The notes: generated by a model from the sequence alone, not told the origin. DNA of 64,000 bases from Actinomycetospora soli (GCF_021026295.1 NZ_JAJNDA010000004.1:310001-374000); one strand, 5' to 3'. Numbered from the stretch's first letter, positions 15,592 through 25,493 are shown. Numbers and translations are program-made.

Positions 15592-17214
15592 CTACAGCTG
15601 CGCCTGCAGCGACAGGGGCCGACCCCCGCGGACGACCCCGAGGGTCACCGTGTCCCCGGGGCGGTGTTCCCGGATCGCGACGACCAGCTCGTCCGACGAG
15701 GCTATCGGGCGCTCGTCCACGCGGGTGACCACGTCGCCCTCGAGCACGCCCGCGCGCGACGCCGGGCCGCCCTGCACGACGTTGAGCACCTGCGCGCCGT
15801 CCGAGGTCCCGTCGGTGACCGACTTCGCGTTCACCCCGAGGTCGGTGTGCACGAAGGAGCCGGTGCGGATGAGCGACTCCGCGATGACCTTGACGTCGTC
15901 GATCGGGATCGCGAACCCGAGGCCGATCGACCCGCCCTGCCCGGAGGAGTCGCTGCCGCCCAGCGTGCGGATGGCGGTGTTGATCCCGACGACGGCGCCG
16001 GTCGAGTCCACGAGGGCGCCGCCGGAGTTGCCGGGGTTGATGGCCGCGTCGGTCTGGATCGCGTCGATCACCGGGTTGACGTTGGCCGTCTCGGCGTCGA
16101 GGCGGACGGGCCGGCGCAGCGAGCTGACGATGCCCGTGGTCACGGTGCCGGCGAGCCCGAGGGGTGAGCCGATGGCGATCACGCCGTCGCCCACGCGGAG
16201 GTCCGCGGACCGGCCCAGCTGCGCCACCACCGGGTCGGCCACGTCGACCTTGATCACCGCGATGTCGGTCTGCGGGTCGCGCCCGACGATCCGGGCCGGC
16301 GCCCGCGTCCCCGAGGCGAACACGGCCTCGAGCGTCGCGCGGGGGTCGGTCGCGGCGAGGGACACGACGTGGTTGTTGGTGACGATGTCGCCGCGCGGGT
16401 CGACCACGACGCCCGAACCCGTGCCGCCGGTGGTGCCGGAGCGCACCTCGATCGAGACGACGGCGGGCACCACGCGGCCCGCCACGTCGGCGACCGATCC
16501 CGCCGGGCGTTCCTTGCCGGCGTCGACCTGGGCGAGGGTGGCGCCCGGGTCGACGATCGTGTCGGTGGCCTCGGCGGTCAGGTGGCCGACGACCCCGCCG
16601 ATCGCGCCGACCGCCAGGGCCAGCACGGTCAGCAGGACGAGGGCGCTCGGCGCGACCCGGCGGCCGAACAGCAGCTCGCGGGCGGACAGGCGGGGTCCCG
16701 TGGCCCGGCGGTCGGGCTCCGGCCCGCTCTCGCGCACGGCGGGGGCGCCCAGCTCGACCGCGGCCTCGGGGTCGCGCCACGGGTCGCGGGTCGCGGCGTC
16801 GCCGGACCAGAAGTCGTCGCGCGTGTCCCCCGCGGCCGGCGGGGTCTCCCGCGGACGCTGGAGCGGTTCGGCGGCGTCGGAGGGCCGGCCGAACGCGCCC
16901 GCGAGCGCCACCGAGGGCTCGCGCGGACCCGTGGGCGCGGACGGCTCCGCGGTGGCCGGACGGTCGGCGAAGGACCCGGCCGCCCCGGCGGGCCGGCCGA
17001 AGTCGGCCGCGAGGTCGGCGTGCCCGTTCGTGTGGCCGTTCGTGTGCGGGTGGCCGTTGCGGTGCCCGTTGGTCGGCCCGGCCGGCCCTGCCTCGGACTC
17101 ACCGGTCGACCCGGCGGATCCGGTCGACCCGGTGGATTCGGTCGACCCGGCGTCCGGTTCCGGGGACGCGTCGGGGCACTCCGTCGTCGCGTTCCGCGAC
17201 CAGGGGCTGCTCAT
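15592..17214 (-). CDS. htrA: HtrA/DegP-like membrane serine protease with PDZ domain
   Basis: A 540-residue envelope protease. The cytoplasmic N-terminal ~200 residues are low complexity, including TGSTGSAGSTG and four NGH units near residues 50-65. One membrane helix (about 215-235) follows, then the trypsin-like domain with His in NNHVVS, Asp in QTDIAVIKVD and Ser in GNSGGALVD. A PDZ domain occupies the last ~100 residues (GVLEGDVVTRVDERPI). GGAGGG is 9 nt before the ATG. The target is likely misfolded envelope protein, and SigE control is expected from the operon. Confidence 0.92.
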   Translation of the reverse strand: MSSPWSRNATTECPDASPEPDAGSTESTGSTGSAGSTGESEAGPAGPTNGHRNGHPHTNGHTNGHADLAADFGRPAGAAGSFADRPATAEPSAPTGPREPSVALAGAFGRPSDAAEPLQRPRETPPAAGDTRDDFWSGDAATRDPWRDPEAAVELGAPAVRESGPEPDRRATGPRLSARELLFGRRVAPSALVLLTVLALAVGAIGGVVGHLTAEATDTIVDPGATLAQVDAGKERPAGSVADVAGRVVPAVVSIEVRSGTTGGTGSGVVVDPRGDIVTNNHVVSLAATDPRATLEAVFASGTRAPARIVGRDPQTDIAVIKVDVADPVVAQLGRSADLRVGDGVIAIGSPLGLAGTVTTGIVSSLRRPVRLDAETANVNPVIDAIQTDAAINPGNSGGALVDSTGAVVGINTAIRTLGGSDSSGQGGSIGLGFAIPIDDVKVIAESLIRTGSFVHTDLGVNAKSVTDGTSDGAQVLNVVQGGPASRAGVLEGDVVTRVDERPIASSDELVVAIREHRPGDTVTLGVVRGGRPLSLQAQL

Positions 17215-17371
17215 GGGTGCGCCCTCCGGGACGACACCGGCGAGGCCGTCCTCGGCATGCCGGGCGTGATCGGGCGCGCGCGGTGGGTGGTCATCGTCCT
17301 GTCACGGTAGAGCGCGGACGACTCCCGGGGCGACACCACCCGATCGTCCGGGGTGGACCGTGAAGGAGCGG

Positions 17372-18046
17372 TCAGGACGACGGGCGCGCCCGGGTGGCGT
17401 CCGGGCCGTGCGTGACGTCGGTGGGTGCGGCCGGCGTGGTGGAGGTCGGCGTGGCGGCGCGGGCGACGGCGTCCTGCACGACCGCGCCCGCGACGGGGTT
17501 GCCGCGCTCCCCCACGGCGGGCGGTGCCGCGGTGAGCGACGCACCGGCGCTCGGGGCGCGGCCGGGCAGAGGAGCGGCCGGCACCGCGCCCGCGGCGAGC
17601 ACGGGCCCGACCACGGCGGCCGCCCCGGCCACGAGACCGGACGCGACGACGGCCGGGAGGACCCGTCGTCGGGAACGGGGACCGCCGCCACCGCGGCGGC
17701 CGCGGCGCGCGGGCGGGTCCTCCGCCGGCACCACGAAGCGGCCCTCGGCGTCCACGCCGAGCCCGGCGGGCGCCTCGGGCAGCTCCGCGCTGTCGGGGAT
17801 GTTGCGCAGCGAGGTCAGGAGCGCCGACGGCGCTCCGGGACAGTCGGCGGCGCGCAGGCGGCGCCGCGCCTGCCGCTGCGCGGCGACCTCGCCCGCGCAC
17901 GTGAGGCAGTGGTCGACGTGGGCCGCGGCCCGGCCGGCGGCGGCCTCGCCGAGCTCACCGTCGACGAAGGCGACCATCGCGTCGAGGGTCAGGTGGCCCG
18001 AGTCCGACCAACGCGACCAGGGCGTCCCCGGGGCGCGGCCGATCAC
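17372..18046 (-). CDS. rseA: Anti-sigma-E factor with zinc-binding ZAS motif
   Basis: A 224-residue single-pass regulator. The N-terminal anti-sigma domain has the HxxxCxxC zinc motif (HVDHCLTC, about residue 42). A basic stretch and one membrane helix (about 122-148) follow, then a Pro/Ala/Thr-rich extracytoplasmic tail. Its GTG start overlaps the sigE stop (GTGA), so the two are co-translated. In mycobacteria RseA holds SigE until it is phosphorylated and degraded. Part of the basic stretch is encoded by a dispersed palindrome copy (17660-17675). Confidence 0.9.
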   Translation of the reverse strand: MIGRAPGTPWSRWSDSGHLTLDAMVAFVDGELGEAAAGRAAAHVDHCLTCAGEVAAQRQARRRLRAADCPGAPSALLTSLRNIPDSAELPEAPAGLGVDAEGRFVVPAEDPPARRGRRGGGGPRSRRRVLPAVVASGLVAGAAAVVGPVLAAGAVPAAPLPGRAPSAGASLTAAPPAVGERGNPVAGAVVQDAVARAATPTSTTPAAPTDVTHGPDATRARPSS

Positions 18047-18648
18047 GCCCCTGCTCCCGCCCGCTCCGCGTCCGCCCGTCGACGCTCCAGGGCACTGCGC
18101 AGGGCCTGCCGGCCCCGGTGGATTCGGCTGCGCACGGTCCCCAGTTTGACATCCAGGGTCGCGGCGATCTCCTCGTACGAGAGACCTTCCACGTCGCAGA
18201 GCACCACGGCCGCGCGGAACTCCGGCGCGAGCTCGTCGAGGGCGCCCTGCAGATCGGGGTCGAGGTGCGCCTCGGAGAACACCTGCTCGGGATCCGGGCC
18301 GCCGCCGGGGAGGCGGTCGGTGTCCTCCGGCAGGCCCTCCATCCGCAGCCGCCCGCGGCGGCGCACCATGTCCAGGAACAGGTTGGTCGTGATCCGGTGC
18401 AGCCAGCCCTCGAAGGTGCCCGGCTTGTACGCGGCCAGGGAGCGGAACACCCGGATGAACGTCTCCTGGGTGAGGTCCTCGGCGTCGTGCGCGTCGCCGG
18501 TCAGCCGGTAGGCGAGGCGGTACACGCGGTCGGCGTGCTCGCGCACGACGTCGTCCCACGACGGCGGCGTCCAGGCCTGCTCGTCCGTGGCGAAGCCCGG
18601 GACGTGCCCCTCGCGGTGGTCGGGGCGCGCGGCGAGCGTCTCGGTCAT
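18043..18648 (-). CDS. sigE: ECF RNA polymerase sigma factor SigE
   Basis: A 201-residue group IV sigma factor. Region 2 runs through [27 protein letters not shown] and [11 protein letters not shown]; region 4 has [15 protein letters not shown], the helix-turn-helix [20 protein letters not shown] and IHRGRQALR. The ATG at 18648 is preferred over the ATG at 18672: GGGAGG lies about 9 nt before it, while nothing precedes the other. SigE directs the envelope-stress regulon; the linked rseA, htrA and tatB genes are its usual operon partners. Confidence 0.93.
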   Translation of the reverse strand: MTETLAARPDHREGHVPGFATDEQAWTPPSWDDVVREHADRVYRLAYRLTGDAHDAEDLTQETFIRVFRSLAAYKPGTFEGWLHRITTNLFLDMVRRRGRLRMEGLPEDTDRLPGGGPDPEQVFSEAHLDPDLQGALDELAPEFRAAVVLCDVEGLSYEEIAATLDVKLGTVRSRIHRGRQALRSALERRRADAERAGAGA

Positions 18649-18803
18649 GGGCCCACCCTCCCGTCCGGTCATGACACGGGGGTGAGGGTCGTCTGAGAGG
18701 GCGCTGAGGAACGCGCGCCGGGGACGCGACGGTCGTCACGCCGTCGGGTGCCACCATCCGGACGCGCGCGGCGCGGCGCGGTGATCGACGCGGCCTCCCG
18801 ATC

Positions 18804-18809
18804 TAGCCT
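18804..18809 (+). promoter_or_regulatory. Leaderless -10 element of the O-methyltransferase gene
   Basis: TAGCCT ends 7 nt before the GTG at 18817, with no ribosome-binding site, and decides that start over an upstream in-frame ATG at 18748. Confidence 0.6.
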
Positions 18810-18816
18810 GGTCCCC

Positions 18817-19857
18817 GTGAGCGAGGACGGGGGTCGCGAGGGGACACGACGCGTGCGCGCGCTCCGGGTCGTCGGTCCCGATCCCGCCACCCCGCCGCCC
18901 CCCGCCGCTCCGCCGACGACCCCGCCGGTCGCCCCACCACCCGTCCGGACGCCGCCGCGGCCGCACGATGACGCCGGTCGGCGCAGCCCCCACCGTCCGG
19001 GGCGCGGAACCGCCCGGATCCCGGTCTACCCGCGCGTCCCGACCGGGCCGCTGCGCCTGCCCAGCACCTCGTTCGCGGGGCGGCCCCGCCCGGGCGATGA
19101 GGAGCCGACCACCACGCCGCAGACCCTCCCCCGGCTCGTCCCGGCCGATCTTCCCGACGTCGGGTCGGAGCCGGTCGAGCCGGTCGGTCCCCTCCCGGTG
19201 GAGGACGTCGACCTCGACGAGGGCGCCGGCGAGCGGGAACGGCTGCGGGCGCGCGCCGAGCACTTCACCGCCGAGGACGACGTCCTCACGACGGCCCGGG
19301 AGCGGGCGGCCGAGCACGGCATCGTCCCGATCGGGGCCGGCGCCGCGGCCGCCCTGACCTTCCTCGCGTCCGCCGGTCGGGCCCGCGCGGTCGTCGAGAT
19401 CGGCACGGGCGCCGGGATCGGCACCGTCAGCCTGCTCCGGGGGATGCCGCGGGAGGGGCTGCTGACCAGCATCGACACCGAGGCCACGCACCAGCGGCTG
19501 ACCCGCATCACGTGCGCGGAGGCCGGCTTCGGCTCGGGCCGGGTCCGCATGATCACCGGGCGGGCGCTCGAGGTGCTGCCCCGGCTCTCCGACTCCGCGT
19601 ACGACCTCGTGCTCGTCGACGCGGCCACCGTCGAGTACCCGCGCTACCTCGCCGAGGCGGTCCGGCTGCTGCGCCCGGGCGGCGTCGTCGTCCTCGACAA
19701 CGTCTGCTGGACGGGCCGCGTCACCGATCCCGCCCGCCGCGACGCGATCTCGGCGGCGCTGCGCGAGACGGTGCGGATGGTGCGGACCGACGAGCGCCTC
19801 GCCCCGCTGCTACTGCCCGTGTCCGACGGCCTGCTCTGCGCCTCGCTGCTGGGCTGA
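18817..19857 (+). CDS. SAM-dependent O-methyltransferase with Pro-rich N-terminal extension
   Basis: A 346-residue protein. The first ~125 residues are Pro/Arg-rich and probably disordered. The rest is a class I (catechol-type) O-methyltransferase: AVVEIGTGAGIGTVSLL is the SAM loop (motif I), then LTSIDTEATHQRL, YDLVLVDA and VVLDNVCWTGRV, which match the metal-dependent O-methyltransferase family. It corresponds to Rv1220c, divergent from sigE. Usual family length is about 215 residues, so the extension is the unusual part; the palindrome copy at 19151 encodes part of it (PDVGSEP). The substrate is unknown. Confidence 0.87.
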   Translation: MSEDGGREGTRRVRALRVVGPDPATPPPPAAPPTTPPVAPPPVRTPPRPHDDAGRRSPHRPGRGTARIPVYPRVPTGPLRLPSTSFAGRPRPGDEEPTTTPQTLPRLVPADLPDVGSEPVEPVGPLPVEDVDLDEGAGERERLRARAEHFTAEDDVLTTARERAAEHGIVPIGAGAAAALTFLASAGRARAVVEIGTGAGIGTVSLLRGMPREGLLTSIDTEATHQRLTRITCAEAGFGSGRVRMITGRALEVLPRLSDSAYDLVLVDAATVEYPRYLAEAVRLLRPGGVVVLDNVCWTGRVTDPARRDAISAALRETVRMVRTDERLAPLLLPVSDGLLCASLLG

Positions 19858-19876
19858 GCACACCCCGCTCCGAGCG

Positions 19877-21358
19877 TCAGGTGGCCCGGCGGGCGCAGAA
19901 CTCGACGAGCGTGCGCGCCGCGAAGCCGGTCGCGCCCTTGGCGACCTCCTCGTGCGGCGCGTCGCAGCGGGCGGGGCCGGCGATGTCGAGGTGCGCCCAC
20001 GGCACGTCGCCCACGAAGCGACGGAGGAACAGCGCGGCGACGATGCCGCCGGGGCCGGGTGGCGCCTGGCGCACGTCGGCGAGCTGCGAGTCGACGTCGG
20101 GGTCGTGGCCGGCCGCGAGGGGCACCCGCCACCACGCCTCGCCGGTCGCGGCGCCCGCCTCGGCGAGCGCCGCCGCGAGGTCGTCGGTCGTCGCGAAGAG
20201 GCCGCCGGTGCGCACACCGAGCGCGACCTTCATCGCGCCGGTCAGGGTCGCGACGTCCACGACGACGTCCGGGGCGAGCGTCGCGACCGCGTAGCCGAGC
20301 GCGTCGGCCAGCACCATGCGGCCCTCGGCGTCGGTGTTGGTGACCTCGGTGGTGCGTCCGTCGTAGTGCCGCACCACGTCCCCGGGCCGGTAGGCGGAGC
20401 CGGACACGTGGTTCTCCGCGAGCGGCACCAGGCCGGTGACCCGCACCGGCAGGTCGAGCGCGGCGACCGCGGCGAGCGCCCCGACGACGGCCGCGCCGCC
20501 CGAGCAGTCGGTGCGCATGTCGGCCATGCCCGCGTTCGGCTTGATCGAGATGCCGCCGGTGTCGAAGGTGATGCCCTTGCCGACCAGCACGACGTGCCGG
20601 GTCGCGGACGCCGGGGCCCACGTGAGCTCGAGGAACCGCGGCGGGCGGGACGAGCCGCCGCCGACGGCGAGGACGCCGCCGAACCCCTGCTCGGCGAGCC
20701 ACTGCTCGTCGCGCACCACGGCACCGACGCCGTCGGCCGCGGCGAGGGCGGCGAGCGCCTGCTCGGCGAACCACGCGGGGGACTTCGCCCCCGACGGGCT
20801 GTCGGCGAGGTCGCGGGCGATGGCCGTGGCGCCGGCGAGCACCAGGGCCCGCTCCACGGCGGGTCGCTCGTCGGACGGGATCTCCACCGTCACGACCGGA
20901 GCCGCGGCGGGCTGCGCCGAGCGCACCGAGAACCGGTGGGAGCCCAGCAGCAGGCCGGTGGCCAGCGCCGACCAGTCGGGGGACACCCCGTCGTCGGGAA
21001 CGACGTGCAGCCGCGCCGGCCCCTCGTCCCCGGCGCCGAAGAGCACGCCGGGCTCGGAGCGACCGCTCGCCACCCGCACCGCGGCGGCACCCGCACCGCG
21101 CCAGTCCTTCGCGCCGCCCGCGCCGGCACCGACGAGCCACCGGCCTGCGCCCTCGTCTGGCACGAGCGCGGCGACGGCACCGGCGGACGGCACCCAGCCG
21201 CTCGGGGCGTCCGCCGGGGCGCCGGCGTCGTCGCCGGTCCGGCACAGACGCACCAGCGCCGCCCCGGACGGTCCCGCCCCGGGATCGACGAGACGGATCT
21301 CCGCGAGCGGGGTGGGCAGCGTCGGGGCGGCGAAGGGCGCCGTCAGCGGGGCACTCAC
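19877..21358 (-). CDS. pepA: Leucyl aminopeptidase, M17 family
   Basis: A 493-residue cytosolic metallo-aminopeptidase. The C-terminal catalytic domain has GKGITFDTGGISIKP (metal Lys/Asp), DMRTDCSGGAAV, and the signature NTDAEGRMVLADAL with Asp/Glu ligands and the catalytic Arg. The N domain is less conserved. It removes N-terminal amino acids from peptides and helps turn over glutathione- or mycothiol-derived dipeptides. The start is 4 bp after the DUF3117 stop, so the two form an operon. A dispersed palindrome copy (20986-21000) encodes the VVPDDG segment of the N domain. Confidence 0.9.
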   Translation of the reverse strand: MSAPLTAPFAAPTLPTPLAEIRLVDPGAGPSGAALVRLCRTGDDAGAPADAPSGWVPSAGAVAALVPDEGAGRWLVGAGAGGAKDWRGAGAAAVRVASGRSEPGVLFGAGDEGPARLHVVPDDGVSPDWSALATGLLLGSHRFSVRSAQPAAAPVVTVEIPSDERPAVERALVLAGATAIARDLADSPSGAKSPAWFAEQALAALAAADGVGAVVRDEQWLAEQGFGGVLAVGGGSSRPPRFLELTWAPASATRHVVLVGKGITFDTGGISIKPNAGMADMRTDCSGGAAVVGALAAVAALDLPVRVTGLVPLAENHVSGSAYRPGDVVRHYDGRTTEVTNTDAEGRMVLADALGYAVATLAPDVVVDVATLTGAMKVALGVRTGGLFATTDDLAAALAEAGAATGEAWWRVPLAAGHDPDVDSQLADVRQAPPGPGGIVAALFLRRFVGDVPWAHLDIAGPARCDAPHEEVAKGATGFAARTLVEFCARRAT

Positions 21359-21362
21359 CGGG

Positions 21363-21530
21363 TCAGGACGAGATCGAGGAGAGGGCCTCCCGCAGATCGC
21401 CCGCCTCGTCGGCGGTCATCTCGACGACGAGCCGGCCCCCACCCTCGAGCGGCACGCGCATCACGATGCCGCGCCCCTCCTTGGTGACCTCGAGGGGACC
21501 GTCTCCGGTCCGGGGCTTCATGGCCGCCAT
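21363..21530 (-). CDS. DUF3117 small protein
   Basis: A 55-residue actinobacterial protein of the Rv1211 type: MAAMKPRTGDGPLEVTKEGR, then VMRVPLEGGGRLVVEMTADEA and a short helix. GGAGGGAG lies about 8 nt before the ATG at 21530. The family is small, acidic and well conserved across actinobacteria, but its function is not known. It heads a two-gene unit with pepA. Confidence 0.85.
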   Translation of the reverse strand: MAAMKPRTGDGPLEVTKEGRGIVMRVPLEGGGRLVVEMTADEAGDLREALSSISS

Positions 21531-21660
21531 AGTCGTGCTCCCTCCGCATGGTCGTCGTGGCAGTGAACCCGGTCCGGGCACACTGCACACCGCGCGACGA
21601 TTCTTCCCCATTCCGTCGCGGGGCACGACACCGGAGCGATCATCGGCATCGGTGTGTCGC

Positions 21661-22254
21661 TCAGCGCGTCGCGCGGAAGCACCCGACGAGGTGGTCGTCG
21701 ACCATGCCGGTGGCCTGCATCAACGCGTGCGCGGTGGTCGGACCGACGAACCGGAGGCCCCGCCGGCGGAGCTCGGAGGCCATCGCGGTGGACGCCGGCG
21801 TGGTCGCGGCGACCTCGCCGAGCGTGCGGGGCGGCGCCGGCGAGGGGTCGGGCGCGAACGACCACAGCAGGGCGTCCAGGCCCGGCCCCTCGGCCTCGAT
21901 CCGCAGCACGGCCGCCGCGTTGGAGATCGCCGCCTCGATCTTCTGCCGGTTCCGGACGATCCCGGCGTCGGCCAGCAGCCGCTCGACGTCGGCCTCGTCG
22001 AAGGCCGCCACCGCGTCCACGTCGAACCGCGCGAACGCCTCCCGGAACGCGGGGCGCTTGCGCAGGATGACGAGCCACGACAGGCCCGACTGGAACGCCT
22101 CGAGGCAGAGCCGCTCGTAGAGCGCGTCGCGGCCGTGCAGGACGTGGCCCCACTCGGTGTCGTGGTACTCGCGCAGCAGCGGGTCCTGCGCACCCCACGG
22201 GCACCGGGCGACGCCGTCCTCCCCGAGCACGGCGTCGTCGGGCGGCGTGGTCAC
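21661..22254 (-). CDS. tag: DNA-3-methyladenine glycosylase I
   Basis: A 197-residue base-excision enzyme that removes 3-methyladenine. The zinc ligands of the family are all present: Cys in ARCPWG, His in REYHDTEWG, and the C-terminal His/Cys of DDHLVGCF. The helix-hairpin-helix region has EAFQSGLSWLVILRKR and NRQKIEAAISNA. The GTG start overlaps the stop of the SRPBCC gene upstream (GTGA). A loose inverted repeat after the stop (about 21626-21659) may end the transcript. Confidence 0.93.
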   Translation of the reverse strand: MTTPPDDAVLGEDGVARCPWGAQDPLLREYHDTEWGHVLHGRDALYERLCLEAFQSGLSWLVILRKRPAFREAFARFDVDAVAAFDEADVERLLADAGIVRNRQKIEAAISNAAAVLRIEAEGPGLDALLWSFAPDPSPAPPRTLGEVAATTPASTAMASELRRRGLRFVGPTTAHALMQATGMVDDHLVGCFRATR

Positions 22255-22700
22255 CGCTCGGCCTCGCAGCGGGACGCGAGCTTGCGCAGCGAGTACTTCA
22301 GCCCCAGCGCGAACACCGGCGAGACCAGCGGCCACCCGAGGGCGCCGAGCACCCCGAGCGGCAGGTCGAGCCGCTCACCCCACTCGAACCGGGAACGTCC
22401 CGGGCCGATCTCGATGACGGTGAAGGTGCCGGACCCGCGCACCACCGAGCCGGTGTGCACCACGGTCGCCCGGTGCGGCGGATCCCAGCCGACGATGCGC
22501 ATCGTGTCGGTGACCCCGAGCGGGCCGACGCCGGTGGTGGCCGCGAGCTCGGAGCCCACCCCGACGCCGTCGCCCTTCGTCACCCGGACCCCGGTGCCGA
22601 GCATCCACTCGCTCTGGCCCTCCCAGTCGGTGACAGCCTTCCAGACGACGTCGGCCGGCGCGTCGATGTCGACGCCGACCGTGATGTCACGCGTTGCCAT
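22251..22700 (-). CDS. SRPBCC family protein (polyketide cyclase-like)
   Basis: A 149-residue helix-grip protein with ITVGVDIDAPADVVWKAVTD at the N terminus, the central strands (PPHRATVVHTG, RSRFEWGERL) and a C-terminal helix (FALGLKYSLRKLASRC). It may bind a lipid or other hydrophobic ligand; no enzymatic residues can be assigned. The ATG at 22700 has AAGGGA upstream and overlaps the preceding DivIVA-like gene by 14 bp. The Tag gene overlaps its stop. Confidence 0.75.
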   Translation of the reverse strand: MATRDITVGVDIDAPADVVWKAVTDWEGQSEWMLGTGVRVTKGDGVGVGSELAATTGVGPLGVTDTMRIVGWDPPHRATVVHTGSVVRGSGTFTVIEIGPGRSRFEWGERLDLPLGVLGALGWPLVSPVFALGLKYSLRKLASRCEAER

Positions 22701-23100
22701 GTGCGGGTCCCTTCGCGGCTCCACCGACTCCGACCGTCGGGTCGGTGGGACTGGGGTCGACGACCGTGTCCGGCTCCGGGTCGTCCCCCGCGTCGGCGGC
22801 GTCGCGGGCGCGAGGGGGTCCCTCGTACACCGCCAGCCGCGACCGCAGCGTGTCGACCTCGGCGGCCAGCCGGTCGAGCGCCCAGTCCACCTCGCTCATC
22901 CGGTATCCGCGGAACGCCTGCTGGAACCGCAGCCCCCGCACGTCGGACCCGAGCAGGTCCCGCGCCGGCAGCCGGGTGGGCGTGGCGCCGGGGGGCATGG
23001 GGGCCAGTTCCTCCCCCCGCCCGGCCAGCAGCGACGTGGCGAGGTAGACGACCGCCGCGACCGCCCCGACGACGAGGACGTACACCAGAGCACTGCCCAT
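22687..23100 (-). CDS. Membrane-anchored DivIVA-domain protein
   Basis: A 137-residue protein: one N-terminal transmembrane helix (VYVLVVGAVAAVVYLATSLL), then a short DivIVA-like segment (VRGLRFQQAFRGYRMSEVDW, about residues 54-73) leading into a coiled coil (LDRLAAEVDTLRSRLAVYE), and a Pro/Asp-rich tail. It matches Rv1209 in position, between gpgS and tag. DivIVA segments recognise curved membrane or polar assemblies; a septal or polar role is inferred. Confidence 0.75.
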   Translation of the reverse strand: MGSALVYVLVVGAVAAVVYLATSLLAGRGEELAPMPPGATPTRLPARDLLGSDVRGLRFQQAFRGYRMSEVDWALDRLAAEVDTLRSRLAVYEGPPRARDAADAGDDPEPDTVVDPSPTDPTVGVGGAAKGPAHGNA

Positions 23101-23122
23101 GGCCTCATTGTGGCCTCCGGCC

Positions 23123-23166
23123 GTGTGAGCACGTTCCGTGGCTATCGCGACGGAAAGTGCTCACAC
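23123..23166 (-). terminator. Hairpin at the 3' end of gpgS
   Basis: Arms 23123-23139 and 23150-23166 (GTGTGAGCACGTTCCGT and its complement) pair over 17 bases with one mismatch. The gpgS stop codon lies in the loop. The outer stem resembles the GTGAGTACTTCTGACGG hairpins at 26162 and 51378. Confidence 0.7.
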
Positions 23167-24074
23167 GCGCGCAGCGCACGCAGGGGCGGACGATCGTGCG
23201 CGGCGACGGCGTGGTCCTCGGGCAGCCAGTGCCCCCCGACCGGGACGAACTGCCGGAGCCGACCCGGCCCGGCGTCGGGGACGCCGCTGCGCCGCAGGAC
23301 CGCCCCGAGCACCTCGGCGGACGTGACGCCGAGCTCGCGCAGCGAGCGGTGCCGGTGCTTGCGCACGCCGAGGTCGACCTGGGCGATGGCGTCGAGCCCG
23401 CGGCGCTCCAGCGTGTCGAGCAGCAGCCCGATCTCCACCCCGTAGCCGCCCGCGAAGGGCAGCGACTCGAGCAGCGACCGCGTCGCGGCGTACTCACCGC
23501 CGAGCGGTTGGACGATGCCGGCGAGCTCCGGGCGCAGTGCCGCGAGCGCGGGACGCGCCACCAGCTCGGTGACCCGGCCCCCGCCGTCGCGGACCGCGTC
23601 GTGCTCCCCGAGGCGCAGCGGCCGGTGGTAGAAGCCCTTGACGAGCTCGACGCCGGGCGCGGTGAGCAGCGGACCGAGCAGCGAGGGGACGAACGCGGGG
23701 TCGAGGTCGACGAGGTCGGCGTCGAGGTAGACGACCAGGTCGCCGGTCGTCGCGGCGAGCCCCCGCCACAGCACCTCGCCCTTGCCGGGACGGACCTCGA
23801 CACCGGGCAGCGCCTCCTCCCGGCTCACCACGCGTGCGCCGGCGGCGCGGGCGACCCGTGCGGTGTCGTCGGTCGAACCGGAGTCCACGACGACGAGCTC
23901 GTCGACCAGCGACCCGAGCAGGGGCCGGACCGCCGCCACGACGCCGCCGACCGTCGCCTCCTCGTCGAGCGCCGGGAGCACCACCGAGACGGTGCGCCCC
24001 GCCTTCGCGTCCGCGAGCCCGCCGACCGTCCACGCCGGCTCCGCCCAGGTCCGTCGGGCGAACCAGTCGGTCAT
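23142..24074 (-). CDS. gpgS: Glucosyl-3-phosphoglycerate synthase
   Basis: A 310-residue GT81-type glycosyltransferase. The GT-A fold shows VSVVLPALDEEATVG, VVDSGSTDDTA and the metal-binding DADLVDLDP, with KGFYHRPL and GGEYAATRSLL of the family. It transfers glucose from an NDP-glucose to 3-phosphoglycerate, the first step towards glucosylglycerate and methylglucose lipopolysaccharide in actinobacteria. The ATG overlaps the stop of the preceding LOG gene (ATGA). Position next to the DivIVA-like and LOG genes matches Rv1208. Confidence 0.9.
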   Translation of the reverse strand: MTDWFARRTWAEPAWTVGGLADAKAGRTVSVVLPALDEEATVGGVVAAVRPLLGSLVDELVVVDSGSTDDTARVARAAGARVVSREEALPGVEVRPGKGEVLWRGLAATTGDLVVYLDADLVDLDPAFVPSLLGPLLTAPGVELVKGFYHRPLRLGEHDAVRDGGGRVTELVARPALAALRPELAGIVQPLGGEYAATRSLLESLPFAGGYGVEIGLLLDTLERRGLDAIAQVDLGVRKHRHRSLRELGVTSAEVLGAVLRRSGVPDAGPGRLRQFVPVGGHWLPEDHAVAAHDRPPLRALRACEHFPSR

Positions 24075-24606
24075 GCGCAGGCGTCCAGGGCCGCGTCCAC
24101 GGTCGTCGTCCGGACGAGGGTCGCGAGCGCGACCTCCCCGACGAACCCGGTGCCCCGGAGACCGTCGAGCCAGGCCAGGAGCCCGTCGTAGAAGCCGCCG
24201 GGGTCGCACACGACCACGGGCTTGTCGTGCATCTGCAGGTAGCGCGAGGTCCACGCCTCGAACAGCTCCTCGAGCGTGCCGAGCCCGCCGGGCAGCGCGA
24301 TCCACGCGTCCGACCGCGCGTCCATCTCGGCCTTGCGCTCCCGCATCCCCGGCACGACGACGAGCTCGGTCGAGTCCTCGTCGGCGACCTCGCGGTGCAC
24401 GAGGCCCTCCGGGATCACCCCGAGGGTGTGCCCGCCCGCGGCGCGCGCGGCGCGCGTGACCTCGCCCATCATCCCGACGCGCCCGCCGCCGGAGACCAGC
24501 GTCCAGCCGCGTCCCGCGATCGCCGTGCCGAGGTCGCGGGCCAGGGCGAGGTACTCCTCCCCGACCGGGCCGGAGGCGCAGAAGACGCAGACGGCCTTCG
24601 TCGAGC

Positions 24607-24610
<4 letters not shown>
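24071..24610 (-). CDS. LOG family protein (cytokinin riboside monophosphate phosphoribohydrolase type)
   Basis: A 179-residue Rossmann-like protein with the two family marks: SGGGRVGMMGEV, and the PGGxGTxxE active site LPGGLGTLEELFE with a preceding conserved Arg (MRERKAEM). Proteins of this family release the base from nucleoside monophosphates; in M. tuberculosis, Rv1205 is the relative. It overlaps the second LOG gene upstream and gpgS downstream by 4 bp each, so the three are co-translated. Confidence 0.88.
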
Positions 24611-25380
<770 letters not shown>

Positions 25381-25387
25381 GACGCCC

Positions 25388-25393
25388 AGCGTA
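25388..25393 (-). promoter_or_regulatory. Leaderless -10 element of the LOG-gpgS operon
   Basis: TACGCT on the minus strand is followed by 7 nt and the GTG at 25380. It drives at least LOG, LOG and gpgS. Confidence 0.6.
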
Positions 25394-25474
25394 GGGACGC
25401 CCCGGCGCACGGTTCGCGGCGGACGGACGGCGGTCACCCGAATTCGGCGTGTGCGACCCGTCCCTGCGGGTATG

Positions 25475-25489
25475 CAGTTGAAGAAGCAA
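25475..25489. promoter_or_regulatory. Candidate MarR-type site upstream of wrbA
   Basis: CAGTTGAAGAAGCAA matches CAGTTGAAGCATCAA of the dioxygenase/marR operator (14604-14618) at 13 of 15 positions. It contains GTTG-N6-CAAC and lies 31 bp before the wrbA start, next to TATGCA (25471-25476), a possible -10. Confidence 0.5.
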
Positions 25490-25493
25490 CCAT

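Noticed and set aside
18649-18816. SigE-type (GGAAC/GTT) autoregulatory promoter upstream of sigE
   Set aside because: GGAAC occurs only on the plus strand there, opposite to the direction needed for sigE.
22718-22745. CCGACCGTCGGGTCGG as a further copy of the dispersed palindrome
   Set aside because: It lacks the CCCGACGnCGGG centre and direction-giving flanks, so it was not counted.
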